This document shows positions 20,967-31,233 of a DNA stretch of 64,000 bases, piece after piece (the first letter of the stretch is position 1; every line of letters begins with the position of its first letter). The DNA comes from PLOWO2-12-38-17 sp963709355 (GTDB lineage: Bacteria > Planctomycetota > Brocadiia > Brocadiales > Brocadiaceae): assembly GCA_963709355.1 (NCBI GenBank), contig CAVPVY010000005.1:1-64000 (forward strand), in the 5' to 3' direction. The notes beneath the pieces were generated by a model. The model was not told the DNA's origin, ran no database searches, and worked only from the letters and a program-made list of their open reading frames with translations. The translations under genes were made by a program, and so were the position numbers.

Positions 20967-22915
20967 TATCCAATATCTCCTTGTCGTTTAAAAAAAAGTA
21001 TTCCCAGGGGAGGTAAATTCAGAGAAAGCGAATAGTACCTTCCGTGCATCGGTAACGGAGCAGCTTCCAGACCTCCAAAATTTCCATATCCACTTCCCCC
21101 GTATATTTTTGCATCGCTATTTAATACTTCTTTCCAGTGACCGCCCTTGGGAACGCCCACTCTGTAATTTTTCCTCGGTATAGGAGTAAAGTTACATACA
21201 ATGAGGATAATAGTATCAGGAGCTTTTCCCTTTCGTACAAAACTGATAATGCTGTGTTCCCAATCGTGACAGTCTATCCACTCAAATCCTTCACCACTGA
21301 AATCCAGCTCGTGCAACGCCCGTTCGCTTTTATACAGATAATTTAAATCTTTGACCCATTTCTGTACTCCCTGATGATGCGGATGCTGGAGTATGTGCCA
21401 GTCAAGGCTTTCGTCATGGTTCCATTCTCTCCCTTGAGCAAACTCTCCGCCCATGAAGAGGAGTTTTTTTCCCGGTTGACCAAACATGTATCCGAATAAA
21501 AGTCTGAGATTCGCAAATTTCTGCCACTCGTCACCTGGCATCTTTCCAATCAAAGACCCTTTCCCATAAACTACTTCATCATGAGACAAGGGGAGGACAA
21601 AGTTCTCGGAGAATGCGTAGAGTATACTAAAAGTAAGTTGATTCGTACGATACTTTCGATACAATGGATCATTAGAGAAGTATTCCAGGGTATCATGCAT
21701 CCATCCCATATTCCATTTCATGCCAAAACCAAGCCCTCCAACATAAGTTGGTTTTGAAACTATCGGCCATGCTGTCGATTCTTCTGCTATGGTCTGTACG
21801 TCAGGATAAGCGCCAAAAACCGCTTCATTAAATCTTTTTATAAACTTTATTGCTTCTGTATTTTCCCTGCCCCCATACTCATTTGGTATCCATTCGCCAT
21901 CTTTTCTTGAATAGTCAAGGTAAAGCATTGATGCTACGGCGTCTACCCTGATACCGTCAATATGATATTTATCGAGCCAGAAAAGTGCGCTGCTAATAAG
22001 AAAGTTTCTTACTTCATTTCTGCCATAATTGAAAATATAGCTTTTCCAGTCAGGATGAAAACCCTTCTTCGGGTCCGCGTGTTCGTAGAGGTGTGTACCG
22101 TCAAAATAGACAAGTCCATGCTCATCCGCAGGAAAGTGAGAAGGTACCCAGTCAAGGATGACGCCAATACCGTTTTGATGCAGACAATCAATCAGATACA
22201 TGAAATCCTGGGGAGTTCCATACCTGCTTGTAGGTGCAAAATATCCTACGCTTTGATATCCCCATGACCCATAAAACGGATGCTCCGTGACGGGCAAGAA
22301 TTCAACATGGGTAAAGCCCATTTCAGTTACATATTCTGCAAGATTTTGAGCCATTTCTCTGTAAGTAAGAGACCTGTTGCCTTCTTCCGGAACCCTCTTC
22401 CATGAACCAGGATGGATTTCATAAATACTCAATGGCGCAGATACCGAATTCTCCTTACGCCTGTTTTTCATCCATTCATTATCATTCCATTCATATTTGA
22501 GATCCCATACCTGTGAAGCAGTTTTTGGCGGTGTTTCCCATCGAAAGGCAAAAGGATCCCCCTTATCGACCATGTAGCCATTGTATTTGGAGATTATGTG
22601 GTATTTGTATGTGGTTCCGTTGCCAATGCCTTTGACAAAACCCTCCCAAATACCTGAACTGTCGTCTCGTAGCACCAGAGGGTGTGAGTCCTTGTTCCAT
22701 TGATTGAAATCTCCCAGGACTGTCACCCTCTCTGCGTTTGGCGCCCATACGGCAAAGTAGGTTCCCTGGACTCCATTAACAGCCATAAGGTGAGAACCGA
22801 GTTTGTCGTATAGTTGGAAATGGTTTCCCTCCTTAAAGAGATAAACATCGTGATCGGTAAGAAGCCTTTTATTTTGGACAAAATTGTCAGATGTTGTCTT
22901 CTCCTGTGACATCAT
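20966..22915 (-). CDS. glgB: 1,4-alpha-glucan branching enzyme
   Basis: GlgB introduces alpha-1,6 branches into glycogen. The protein has about 649 residues. It contains a CBM48 domain (about residues 45-135, with TYFAVWAPNAERVTVLGDFN), the GH13 barrel, and an all-beta C-terminal domain. Catalytic residues are visible as HIDGIRVDAVASMLYLDYS (nucleophile Asp, about 325), TIAEESTAWP (Glu, about 378) and PLSHDEVVYGKGSLIGKMPG (Asp, about 446). It lacks the extra N-terminal domain of the E. coli enzyme. I place the start at ATG 22915, which has a perfect GGAGGA ribosome site and overlaps the treS stop (ATGA). An open frame runs back to 22963 but would overlap treS further. It is co-translated with treS upstream and the GH57 gene downstream. 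Confidence 0.95.
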   Translation of the reverse strand: MMSQEKTTSDNFVQNKRLLTDHDVYLFKEGNHFQLYDKLGSHLMAVNGVQGTYFAVWAPNAERVTVLGDFNQWNKDSHPLVLRDDSSGIWEGFVKGIGNGTTYKYHIISKYNGYMVDKGDPFAFRWETPPKTASQVWDLKYEWNDNEWMKNRRKENSVSAPLSIYEIHPGSWKRVPEEGNRSLTYREMAQNLAEYVTEMGFTHVEFLPVTEHPFYGSWGYQSVGYFAPTSRYGTPQDFMYLIDCLHQNGIGVILDWVPSHFPADEHGLVYFDGTHLYEHADPKKGFHPDWKSYIFNYGRNEVRNFLISSALFWLDKYHIDGIRVDAVASMLYLDYSRKDGEWIPNEYGGRENTEAIKFIKRFNEAVFGAYPDVQTIAEESTAWPIVSKPTYVGGLGFGMKWNMGWMHDTLEYFSNDPLYRKYRTNQLTFSILYAFSENFVLPLSHDEVVYGKGSLIGKMPGDEWQKFANLRLLFGYMFGQPGKKLLFMGGEFAQGREWNHDESLDWHILQHPHHQGVQKWVKDLNYLYKSERALHELDFSGEGFEWIDCHDWEHSIISFVRKGKAPDTIILIVCNFTPIPRKNYRVGVPKGGHWKEVLNSDAKIYGGSGYGNFGGLEAAPLPMHGRYYSLSLNLPPLGILFFKRQGDIG

Positions 22916-25900
22916 TTTTCCTCCAGCAGAGATTTTATGCCTTTCAAGGGAATCAATGTCCATTCAGGACGATTGTTTAACTCATAGCCCAGTTCATAAA
23001 TGGCCTTTTCTAAGATATACGCCCTTAGCAGGATATCAAGTGCTTCTCTCTCTTTAGGGATAAAAGGGGCATCTTTTGCTGTATCAAGATATGATTTTAA
23101 AAAAATACCCGCTATATACTTGTACCATAATTCAACCCAGGGTTCTAACGCAGGAATATCTTCCGTTCGAATCGATCCCTGTTTCAGAAGTGCAGTATGG
23201 GCAACGTAATGAAAAGACCTTATCATGCTCGCCACATCTCTTAACGGAGACCTCTTCAACCTTCTTTCGCTGAGAGTTCTTGCCGGTTCACCTTCAAAGT
23301 CAATAATAATAAAATCATTTCCTGTATAAAGGACTTGTCCTAGATGATAATCTCCGTGAATTCGTATCTTTATCACGGATATCTTCCTCTTGAAAAGTAT
23401 TTTAAAGCGATCCAATATTCCTTTTTCACGATCAAGTATATCCTTTGTTAGTTCTTTCAGATTATCGGGTAAGTTTTTAACGTTCTTTTTGAGGAGCGCA
23501 AGGTTCTTTTTTGTAAGTGCCTGCATTGATTGGTAAAGAGACCTTTGATAGAGAACAGAAAAAGGTTCCGGCGTAAAATGCTTATTCTCTCCTTCAGAAG
23601 AAAGCAGGACGTGGAGTTCAGCAGTTCTTTTCCCTAAGAGGGTAATCATCTCAAGGTAGAGGCCTCCAATTAATTCTTTCATAAGTAATGGGATATCCTC
23701 GGTAACAACTTCAGAAAGCGAGGACGGAGTTTTTGGCATCTCCTGGATCTCGTTTCTTCTGGCAATAACTGCGCCAAAAAATCTTCCCACCCAGTCAAGG
23801 GAAAAAGTCCATCCGTCCCCCTGATTAGGAATACATGTTTGCAGCATTCCAATGACTACTGGTTCGATACCATGTCGTACATATTGTATGGCACCCATTA
23901 AAGACGGAACATTTGGAAAAGATACCTTTTCTGTCAGATATCTGCCGATTTCCAGATCGGGATTTATTCCTTCGTCAAGCCGCCGATAGAGTTTAAAAAA
24001 AAGTGTCTTGCCATACAGAAAAGAAGTATTAGTCTGTTCCGCCTTAAGAACCTGTGATTTTTCCGAAAGAAGTTCATCGTGTTTATATTTTTTAAACGCC
24101 TTTCCTGGATAAGAGACAAGTTTTCCCTGAAGTCCGATGATATGGTGCTTTTTTACAATCATAGCGAGGATCATTTTCCTGAACTCTTCATCATGCACAC
24201 TGTCGTAAATGATCCCTTCGGCGGTCTCACTCTTCGTGTGTGTGATTACAGCATTGGGATTTTCTATAGTAATATTTTCCGCTCTGTCACCTGATGTGAA
24301 GGAGACCGGAAGAAGATAATAATCACAGATTCCTGTAGTGTACCAGACTGCAAGCAGGAGTAATTGAGAGACATAAGAGTTTTCTTTCAAAGTAATATTT
24401 TCTACGATTTTAATCGATTGTATCTCTCGAGATTTACCGCCAAACCATCTGCATCCATTTATGTAAAAGGGTAATATTTCCTTTTCCAATACCTCTTTTG
24501 TTCTTCCTCTGAAAACAGTTTCCCAGCTTCCAGTCACACTTACTACAGGGATCGTGCGTATTTTTACAGTTCTCACGCTGCTTTCTTCTTTTCGCAACAA
24601 AAACCAGTAGTAATCATGACGACCAAGGGTAAGAAGATAGGGGGTGTCTTTTATCATGGGAAATTTATTTCCGCTGAACACCTCCTCTGGTATACATCCG
24701 GTAAACTTCGAAAGGTCCAGCTCCACTGCCTGTGAGAATCTTGACAGATTCATTACAGTAAGGATACACTCTTCCTGATACTTACGCATGAACGCCAGTA
24801 TTTTTGGGTTATCCGGAAACAGGAACTCTATGCTTCCCCTTCCGAATGCCTTAAAATACTTCCTCTTGGAAATAACTCTTTTCATCCACCAGAGAAGCGA
24901 CCCCGGATTCATTTCCTGATTCTCTACATTAATGGTTTCATAATGGTATTCGGGGTCCATAATGATGGGGAGATAAAGCTTCTGTGGATTTGCCCTGGAA
25001 AAGCCAGCATTCCGGTCAATGCTCCACTGCATGGGCGTTCTTACACCATCTCTGTCTCCAAGATGGTAATTATCTCCCATGCCGATTTCGTCCCCATAGT
25101 AAATAATGGGAGTGCCGGGAAGGGAAAAGAGAAGAAAATTCATAAGTTCAATTTTCCGCCGGTTATTTCCGAGAAGGGGAGCCAGACGACGGCGAATCCC
25201 GAGATTTACCCGTGCAACCGGGTCGCTCGCATAGACCCTGTACATGTAATCCCTTTCTTCATCACTTACCATTTCAAGGGTAAGTTCGTCGTGATTTCTC
25301 AAAAAAAGCGCCCACTGGCACGTTTCATGTATTGACGGGGTCTGTTCAAAGATGTCAACAATGGGAAACCGGTCTTCCATCCAAAGGGCCATAAACAACC
25401 TTGGCATCAATGGGAAATGAAATGCCATGTGGCATTCGTCCCCGTTTCCAAAATATGCCACCGCGTCTTCTGGCCACTGATTTGCTTCTGCAAGCAGTAT
25501 TTTATTTTTATAGTTGTTGTCAACAAAGGATCTTAGTTGTTTTAAGAATTCGTATGTTGCTGGTAAGTTCTCGCAGTTTGTTCCTTCTCTTTCAAAGAGA
25601 TAAGGAACAGCGTCCAGCCGAAATCCATCAACCCCCATATCGAGCCAATAATTAATAACCCTCAGTATTTTTTTCTTAACTAAAGGATTCTCAAAATTTA
25701 AATCGGGCTGATGAGAATAAAATCGGTGCCAGTAGTAGGCATTTGCTACATGGTCCCATGTCCAGTTTGAATTTTCAAAGTCTTTAAATATAATCCTTGC
25801 ATCTGTGTACTTTTCCGGGGTATCGCTCCAGACGTAAAAATTCCTCAGAGAGGAACCTGGCCTTGCCTTCCTGGCGCCTTGAAACCATGCATGCTGATCA

Positions 25901-26241
25901 GAGGAATGATTTAAAACTAGCTCCGTAATCACCCTTAGCCCCCTTCTGTGGGCTTCTTTGATAAATTCCTTAAAATCCCTTAATAAACCGTAGTCAGGAT
26001 GAACACCAAAGTAATTCGCTATATCGTACCCATCATCCTTGAGAGGAGACGGGTAAAAGGGAAGCAACCATATGGCAGTTATGCCAAGATTCTCCAGATA
26101 GTCCAATTTTTCAGTAAGCCCCTTAAAATCTCCAATTCCGTTACTATTGGTGTCGTAAAAGGCCTTTATGTGAAGTTCGTATATAATCGCATCCTTATAC
26201 CAAAAAGGGTTATCCTCAAGGTAAACATCTTTCACTGGCAT
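22912..26241 (-). CDS. treS: Trehalose synthase/maltokinase fusion (TreS-Pep2)
   Basis: This 1109-residue bifunctional protein begins with a GH13_16 maltose alpha-D-glucosyltransferase, which interconverts maltose and trehalose. Its catalytic motifs are MGVDGFRLDAVPYLFEREGT (nucleophile D210), LLAEANQWPEDAVAYFG (E252) and LFLRNHDELTLEM (D318). After about residue 600 comes a kinase-like maltokinase (Mak/Pep2) domain, with PFYINGCRWFGGKSREIQSI at its start. The catalytic segment IRIHGDYHLGQVLYTG and the metal-binding DFEGEPARTLSERRLKRSPL lie near residues 960-995. Mak makes maltose-1-phosphate, the donor used by GlgE, whose gene lies 12 bases upstream. The start has an AAGGAG site. TreS-Mak fusions are known in several phyla. 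Confidence 0.95.
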   Translation of the reverse strand: MPVKDVYLEDNPFWYKDAIIYELHIKAFYDTNSNGIGDFKGLTEKLDYLENLGITAIWLLPFYPSPLKDDGYDIANYFGVHPDYGLLRDFKEFIKEAHRRGLRVITELVLNHSSDQHAWFQGARKARPGSSLRNFYVWSDTPEKYTDARIIFKDFENSNWTWDHVANAYYWHRFYSHQPDLNFENPLVKKKILRVINYWLDMGVDGFRLDAVPYLFEREGTNCENLPATYEFLKQLRSFVDNNYKNKILLAEANQWPEDAVAYFGNGDECHMAFHFPLMPRLFMALWMEDRFPIVDIFEQTPSIHETCQWALFLRNHDELTLEMVSDEERDYMYRVYASDPVARVNLGIRRRLAPLLGNNRRKIELMNFLLFSLPGTPIIYYGDEIGMGDNYHLGDRDGVRTPMQWSIDRNAGFSRANPQKLYLPIIMDPEYHYETINVENQEMNPGSLLWWMKRVISKRKYFKAFGRGSIEFLFPDNPKILAFMRKYQEECILTVMNLSRFSQAVELDLSKFTGCIPEEVFSGNKFPMIKDTPYLLTLGRHDYYWFLLRKEESSVRTVKIRTIPVVSVTGSWETVFRGRTKEVLEKEILPFYINGCRWFGGKSREIQSIKIVENITLKENSYVSQLLLLAVWYTTGICDYYLLPVSFTSGDRAENITIENPNAVITHTKSETAEGIIYDSVHDEEFRKMILAMIVKKHHIIGLQGKLVSYPGKAFKKYKHDELLSEKSQVLKAEQTNTSFLYGKTLFFKLYRRLDEGINPDLEIGRYLTEKVSFPNVPSLMGAIQYVRHGIEPVVIGMLQTCIPNQGDGWTFSLDWVGRFFGAVIARRNEIQEMPKTPSSLSEVVTEDIPLLMKELIGGLYLEMITLLGKRTAELHVLLSSEGENKHFTPEPFSVLYQRSLYQSMQALTKKNLALLKKNVKNLPDNLKELTKDILDREKGILDRFKILFKRKISVIKIRIHGDYHLGQVLYTGNDFIIIDFEGEPARTLSERRLKRSPLRDVASMIRSFHYVAHTALLKQGSIRTEDIPALEPWVELWYKYIAGIFLKSYLDTAKDAPFIPKEREALDILLRAYILEKAIYELGYELNNRPEWTLIPLKGIKSLLEEK
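22919..22924 (-). promoter_or_regulatory. Ribosome binding site deciding the glgB start
   Basis: GGAGGA lies three bases before ATG 22915, inside the end of treS. It selects this start over the upstream in-frame ATG at 22963 and implies coupled translation after treS. Confidence 0.75.
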
Positions 26242-26253
26242 ATGTGTAACTCC

Positions 26254-28243
26254 TTACATGAAATAGTCAAAATCGGTTTCCTTTTTTAATCTTTTCCTGA
26301 TCTTGAAAATATGAGCAGGAATAACCTGGGGATTAAGTTCAACATAATTTTTTTCTCCCTGCCAGATATATTTGTCGTCACTTAACAGATCATGTGCTAA
26401 ATACGGCTGATCTGCGCTTATACCGTATATATCAATAGGAACTTTTATCCATCCGGATTGGATGTGATAGGGGTCAAGATTTACCACGACAAATATTATA
26501 TCAGAAGCATCATCCGTTACTTTCCCATAGAAGAGGAGAGAGTCATTATCTACCTCATAAAACTGAACATTCGAGGTCATCTGAAGGGATGGGTTTTCTT
26601 TCCGTATTCGATTAACTCGTGCAATAAGATCCTTAAGATTTCCAGGTTTGTTCCAATCCCGGCATCGGATCTCATATTTTTCCGAATTTAAATACTCCTC
26701 CTTTCCTGTAATGGCCTCACTGACACAGAGTTCGAAATCCGGGCTAAAAATGCCATAATTGGAGGATAGTGTTGCAGCAAGAATAAGCCGCATCATAAAG
26801 GCCGGCCTACCTCCATGCTGGAGATGTTCCGGAAGGATATCCGGGGTGTTAGGCCAGAAGTTAGGCCTGAAATATTCTTTAACCTCTGTTTTCGTAAGTT
26901 CGTTAATGTAAGTGATAAATTCTTTCTTTGTATTCCTCCATGTAAAATAGGTGTACGATTGCGTGAATCCGAGTTTTGCGAGATAGTACATAACCTTTGG
27001 CCTGGTAAATGCCTCTGAAAGAAAAAGAACATCAGGGTACTTGCTCTTGACTTCCTTGATCAGCCACTCCCAGAAAGAAAATGGCTTCGTGTGCGGGTTA
27101 TCAACCCTGAATATGCGGATACCTCTTTCTGCCCAGAAGATCACAACACTTTTTAATTCCTCCCACAGTTGTTGCCAGTGTTCAGTTTCAAAATTTATGG
27201 GAAGTACATCTTCATATTTTTTCGGTGGATTTTCAGCATATTGTACAGAGCCGTCAGGACGCCATCGAAACCATTCCGGATGCTGCTTTACGTACGGATG
27301 ATCCGGGGAACACTGGAATGCCAGATCTAAGGCAATTTCTATCCCATAATCTTTTGCTTTGTTCATCAATTGTTCAAAGTCGCTCAAGTGTTCCCAGTTG
27401 AGGATGAATGGCTTTGTGTCCGCCTTCTTGCGATCCTATTGCCCATGGGCATCCCACATCATCTGGACAGATACAGGTGAATTATTCTTTCCTTTGCGGT
27501 TCGTCTTTCCTATAGGATGAATGGGCGGGAGATAAAACACATCAAAGCCCATCTTTGCAATCTCCGGAAGGATGGTTTCGCAATCTTTGAATGTTCCATG
27601 TTTGTCAGTTTCCGGAGAACATGACCGTGGGAATCGTTCATACCATGAACTAAAAAGGGCTTTTTGTCTGTCTACTACTATGGCAGAGCTCCCTTCCATA
27701 ATTCGTAGCAGACTGCTTATCCGGATATTTCTTTATCAGGGTACTGAGTTCCCCGCTTAAAGCAATGGTCACCGCTTTTTGTCTATTTTCTTCTTTTTTT
27801 AAGAAAGCTATATACTGTAACAGGTTTTTTTTATCATCACCAGATATCCTTTGTAATATATCTTGAATGTGTTGAACTCCTATGAGTATTTCGATCTTTA
27901 TATCCTGGTTGGCATCATATTTCTTCTTGAGGTCATTTCTGCCAGGTTTTGAAATGATCTACGCCGCCTTCCACTGTGTAAGTATAAATTCCCATTTCTT
28001 CGACAATAAATTTTCCCTGCCACCTGTCATTTTCCAAAAACAACATAGGGAGTTTCTTGCCATGTATCATCGTTCTGAAACTTGTATAAAACATTTGCCC
28101 AAACGAGCATCATGCCCATCGGCAAAGATATCAGCGGTAACTATTACCTTTTCTCCAACAACTCTCTTAATGGGAAAACGCCCACCATCGATCTCCGGAT
28201 GTAGCCTTTCTATAATTACTCGTTTTCTTTCATCAATATGCAT
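26254..28243 (-). pseudogene. glgE: Maltose-1-phosphate maltosyltransferase, N-terminal third frameshifted
   Basis: GlgE (GH13_3) transfers maltose from maltose-1-phosphate onto alpha-glucan. The C-terminal 377 codons (27387-26254) are open and carry IALDLAFQCSPDHPYVKQHP, FRVDNPHTKPFSFWEWLI (nucleophile Asp), LFLSEAFTRPKVMYYLAK (acid/base Glu) and the LQHGGRPAFMMRLI region. The N-terminal third is recognisable but broken. ATG 28243 (after AAGGGA) gives HIDERKRVIIERLHPEIDGG and then a stop within about 60 codons. FIVEEMGIYTYTVEGGVDHF, VDRQKALFSSWYERFPRS, MGFDVFYLPPIHPIGK and CPWAIGSQEGGHKAIHPQLG follow in alternating frames. At least five lesions fall in about 850 bases. The damage stops exactly where the C-terminal frame begins. 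No separate start for a functional fragment is evident. Confidence 0.85.
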
Positions 28244-28276
28244 TGAAAAATCCCTTACACAAAATTAATTACTATA

Positions 28277-30108
28277 TCAAATTTTCTCTTTATTATACAC
28301 AACAAAACTCTGTCCATTTATGATTATTTCATCCCCAGGATTTAGCTCCTTCGGGAGAAGCGAACCGGGACCATTCCATGTTCTTTCAGATGAGTCCAGT
28401 ATCTTACTCCACCCATCCATCAGGAATGGAAGGGGTTATTTTAACACCAGCACAGTTGAAATTAAAAATAATAAAAACATGAGTGGTGTCTTTCCCTCTT
28501 CTCATAAACATAATCTTTTCCTTTTCAAGGCCATCCACATCAAGGCTTTTTTTGTCGGAGTGTAAAAGTGCGCAGGATTGTTTTTCTTAGTGTTATCAGA
28601 TTCTTAGAAAAGTCCAATAAAACCTTGTGGTTTCCTTCATTTCTTTTTTCCCAGTTTATTTTTGATTTCAGGAATGTTTCTGTACTCTGTGGGTCGGGCG
28701 GTTCACCCTGCCATTTGAACTCACCGAATTCTTTCTTCCTTCCCTGTCGTACCGCCTCAATAAGGGTTTGGTCGGAATGGCTTACAAAGTAGAGAAATGG
28801 GGTATTCTCACCATATTCTTCTCCCATAAAGAGAAGGGGTATATAGGGAGAAAGAAGGACTATTCCGGCGGCAAGTTTAAGAGCCTCAAACGATACAAGG
28901 GTGCTGAGCCTTTCACCAAGCATCCTGTTTCCTATCTGATCGTGGTTTTGTGAGAAAACTACCATTTGTTTTGCAGGTATATCCTTTGAAGGGTTACCAT
29001 GATTTCTCTTTCTAAACTCGGAATACTCTCCTGAATAGACAAAACCCTCTTTCATGGACGTTACCATGTGCGCAATCTTTCCGAAATCAAGATAATATCC
29101 ACGCTTTTCTCCGGTAAGAAGAGTATGAAGTGAGTGATGAAAGTCATCGCACCATACCCCATCAATACCGTACCCCCAGGATTCTCTTGGTATTACAACA
29201 CGGGAATCGTTTAAATCACTTTCAGCGATAAGGTAGTACTTTCTCCTGTTTTTTTGAGAAAATTCTTCTACCCGTTCTGAAAGCTCAGAGAGAAAGTGTT
29301 TGGCTCCCATATCAAATATGGCATGAATAGCATCAAGGCGAAGGGCATCCACGTGATAATGACTGAACCAATGAAGGGCATTTTCTATAAAAAAGGTTCT
29401 CACCTCTTTGCTATATGCGGAGTCAAAATTTATAGCTTCGCCCCACGGAGTACTGTAAGTATTCGTAAAATACGGCCCAAAGTCCCTTAAATAATTCCCT
29501 TCGGGCCCAAGGTGGTTATATACGACGTCGAGAATGACAGAGATTTCTCTCCTGTGGCATTCATTTACAAGATGTTTAAGTCCCTCTGGCCCTCCATAGG
29601 ACTTCTGAACTGCATAAGGGTAAACACCGTCATAGCCCCAATTCCTTTCTCCTGGAAATTGAGAAACAGGCATTAATTCTATGGTATTTATTCCGGTATC
29701 CTGTAATTCATCAAGCCTGGGAACTATGGCTTTAAAGCTTCCATCCTGGGTAAATGTACCAACATGAAGCTCGTAAATTATCATCTCACTCAATGGAATC
29801 CCATGCCAATTCCAATCTGACCAGTGAAATACACTATGGTCGATAACTTGTGATGCTCCATGAACTCCTTCAGGCTGGTAATGTGAAGCCGGGTCAGCTC
29901 TATCCTTTTCATCATTGAGAAGATAAAAATATTTTGTAGCAGGAGTTATGTCTGCAATAGTTGTTTTCCAATATCCTTCATGATCCTTTTCCATAGGGAT
30001 AACTTTTTCTTCAGGAGAAATTATCTTTACCGCTACTTTGCTAAGAAGAGGAGCCCAGACATTAAATTCACACCTCTCATTTCTTACATAATTTATCCCA
30101 TTTTTCAT
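28277..30108 (-). pseudogene. treZ: Malto-oligosyltrehalose trehalohydrolase, C-terminal frameshifts
   Basis: TreZ (GH13_10) releases trehalose from the maltooligosyl-trehalose made by TreY. The first 510 or so codons from 30108 are open. They contain an N-terminal CBM48-like domain, YELHVGTFTQDGSFKAIVPR, and the catalytic set VDALRLDAIHAIFDMGAKHF (D259), YYLIAESDLNDSRVV (E296) and VVFSQNHDQIGNRMLGERLS (D390). The frame ends at 28540 after LRKTILRTFTLRQKKP. The family C-terminal beta domain continues in other frames (SLDVDGLEKEKIMFMRRGKD, then PGSLLPKELNPGDEIIINGQ) to a stop at 28277. Two lesions affect only the last 85 or so residues, so the catalytic barrel could still be made. I class it as damaged rather than dead. 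A second truncated copy lies at 31234-31856. Confidence 0.85.
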
Positions 30109-30121
30109 TTCAAAAATTCCC

Positions 30122-31093
30122 TTAGTAATGTCTTTTTGGATTCAGTCCTACAGCGTATACATTATCCTTTCTATTTCCCCATATGCCAAGCAAATGATAA
30201 TTCGTAAGTTTTTTCTGCTTTTTCCATTGTTTGCCATCATAGTGAAGAATAATACCGTAATCTCCAATGGCAAAGATATTATTGATATCAGTGCCCCATA
30301 TTTTTCTTAACCAATTACTTGTACCGCTTGTTTGTTGAATCCATTTCGTACCATCATAATAAAGAATAAGCCCGTCAGCTCCCACAACAAAGATATTTTT
30401 AGTGTCTGTTCCCCAAACACTCATAAGTCTTTTATTTGTTCTCAGATTGATTTTCTCCCATTTTTTTCCACTAAAATGTAGTAAAGTGCCATAAACACCT
30501 GTTGCATAAATATTTTCTCTGCTATTCCCCCAGACGCCATAAAGCCAATTGGAATAGTCATTCGTTTGTTCTTTCCACCCCGCTCCACCATAATGAAATA
30601 TTTTCCCCAGAGAACCTACAATAGATATATATTTTTCATTAAGACCCCAAATACTGCTTAAATAATCACCGATACCAAACTCCTGCAATTTCCATTCTGT
30701 TCCATTGTTGTGAAGTATGGTGCCGTAATCTCCCACAATATAGACATTATTATGACTGCTGCCCCAGATACCGTTTAACCTATAAATAGTGTGGCTTTCC
30801 TGACGTGTCCATGAATTGCCGTCGTAATGGAGGATTACACCGCGATCGCCAATAGTAAAGATATCGTTATCGGCAAATCCATAAATATCTGTAAAAAACT
30901 GATTAAATCCATTATAGTGATGATTCCATGTTTTACCATCGTAATGTAATATAATACCATCACATGGCTTCAATTCTACTTCGTATTGATCCTCCAGACC
31001 CCACTCGTTCCCGTGGATGGCATTGATACAGGAGAGATAGATACTGGTAAAAATGAAAAAAAGAGTAATAATTTTTGCATATTTTGCATGCAT
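30122..31093 (-). CDS. Exported beta-propeller-like repeat protein
   Basis: This 323-residue protein has an N-terminal signal sequence (IITLFFIFTSIYLSC). About seven tandem repeats of roughly 41 residues follow, with the pattern IWGxxxxNIFxVGDxGxILHYDGxxW. Examples are IWGSSHNNVYIVGDYGTILH and WGTDTKNIFVVGADGLILYY. Such WG/VG/LHYDG repeats fold as a beta propeller. The family has no defined activity and is common in large secreted proteins of environmental bacteria. It lies 14 bases upstream of treZ on the same strand and may be the first gene of the run down to gpmA. Seven near-identical blades would close a propeller with no other domain. Its role next to trehalose enzymes is unknown. Confidence 0.7.
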   Translation of the reverse strand: MHAKYAKIITLFFIFTSIYLSCINAIHGNEWGLEDQYEVELKPCDGIILHYDGKTWNHHYNGFNQFFTDIYGFADNDIFTIGDRGVILHYDGNSWTRQESHTIYRLNGIWGSSHNNVYIVGDYGTILHNNGTEWKLQEFGIGDYLSSIWGLNEKYISIVGSLGKIFHYGGAGWKEQTNDYSNWLYGVWGNSRENIYATGVYGTLLHFSGKKWEKINLRTNKRLMSVWGTDTKNIFVVGADGLILYYDGTKWIQQTSGTSNWLRKIWGTDINNIFAIGDYGIILHYDGKQWKKQKKLTNYHLLGIWGNRKDNVYAVGLNPKRHY

Positions 31094-31233
31094 AGAGATA
31101 TCCCCTGAAATATTATATAGATACGTGGGTAAATACGCTTAACAGAAAATTTTCATAAAAGAAACTTACGGAAATGTTTTGTAATGTAGCACTTTCAAAA
31201 ATTGCCAGTCAAGTAAAATTTTCTTGTTACGTG

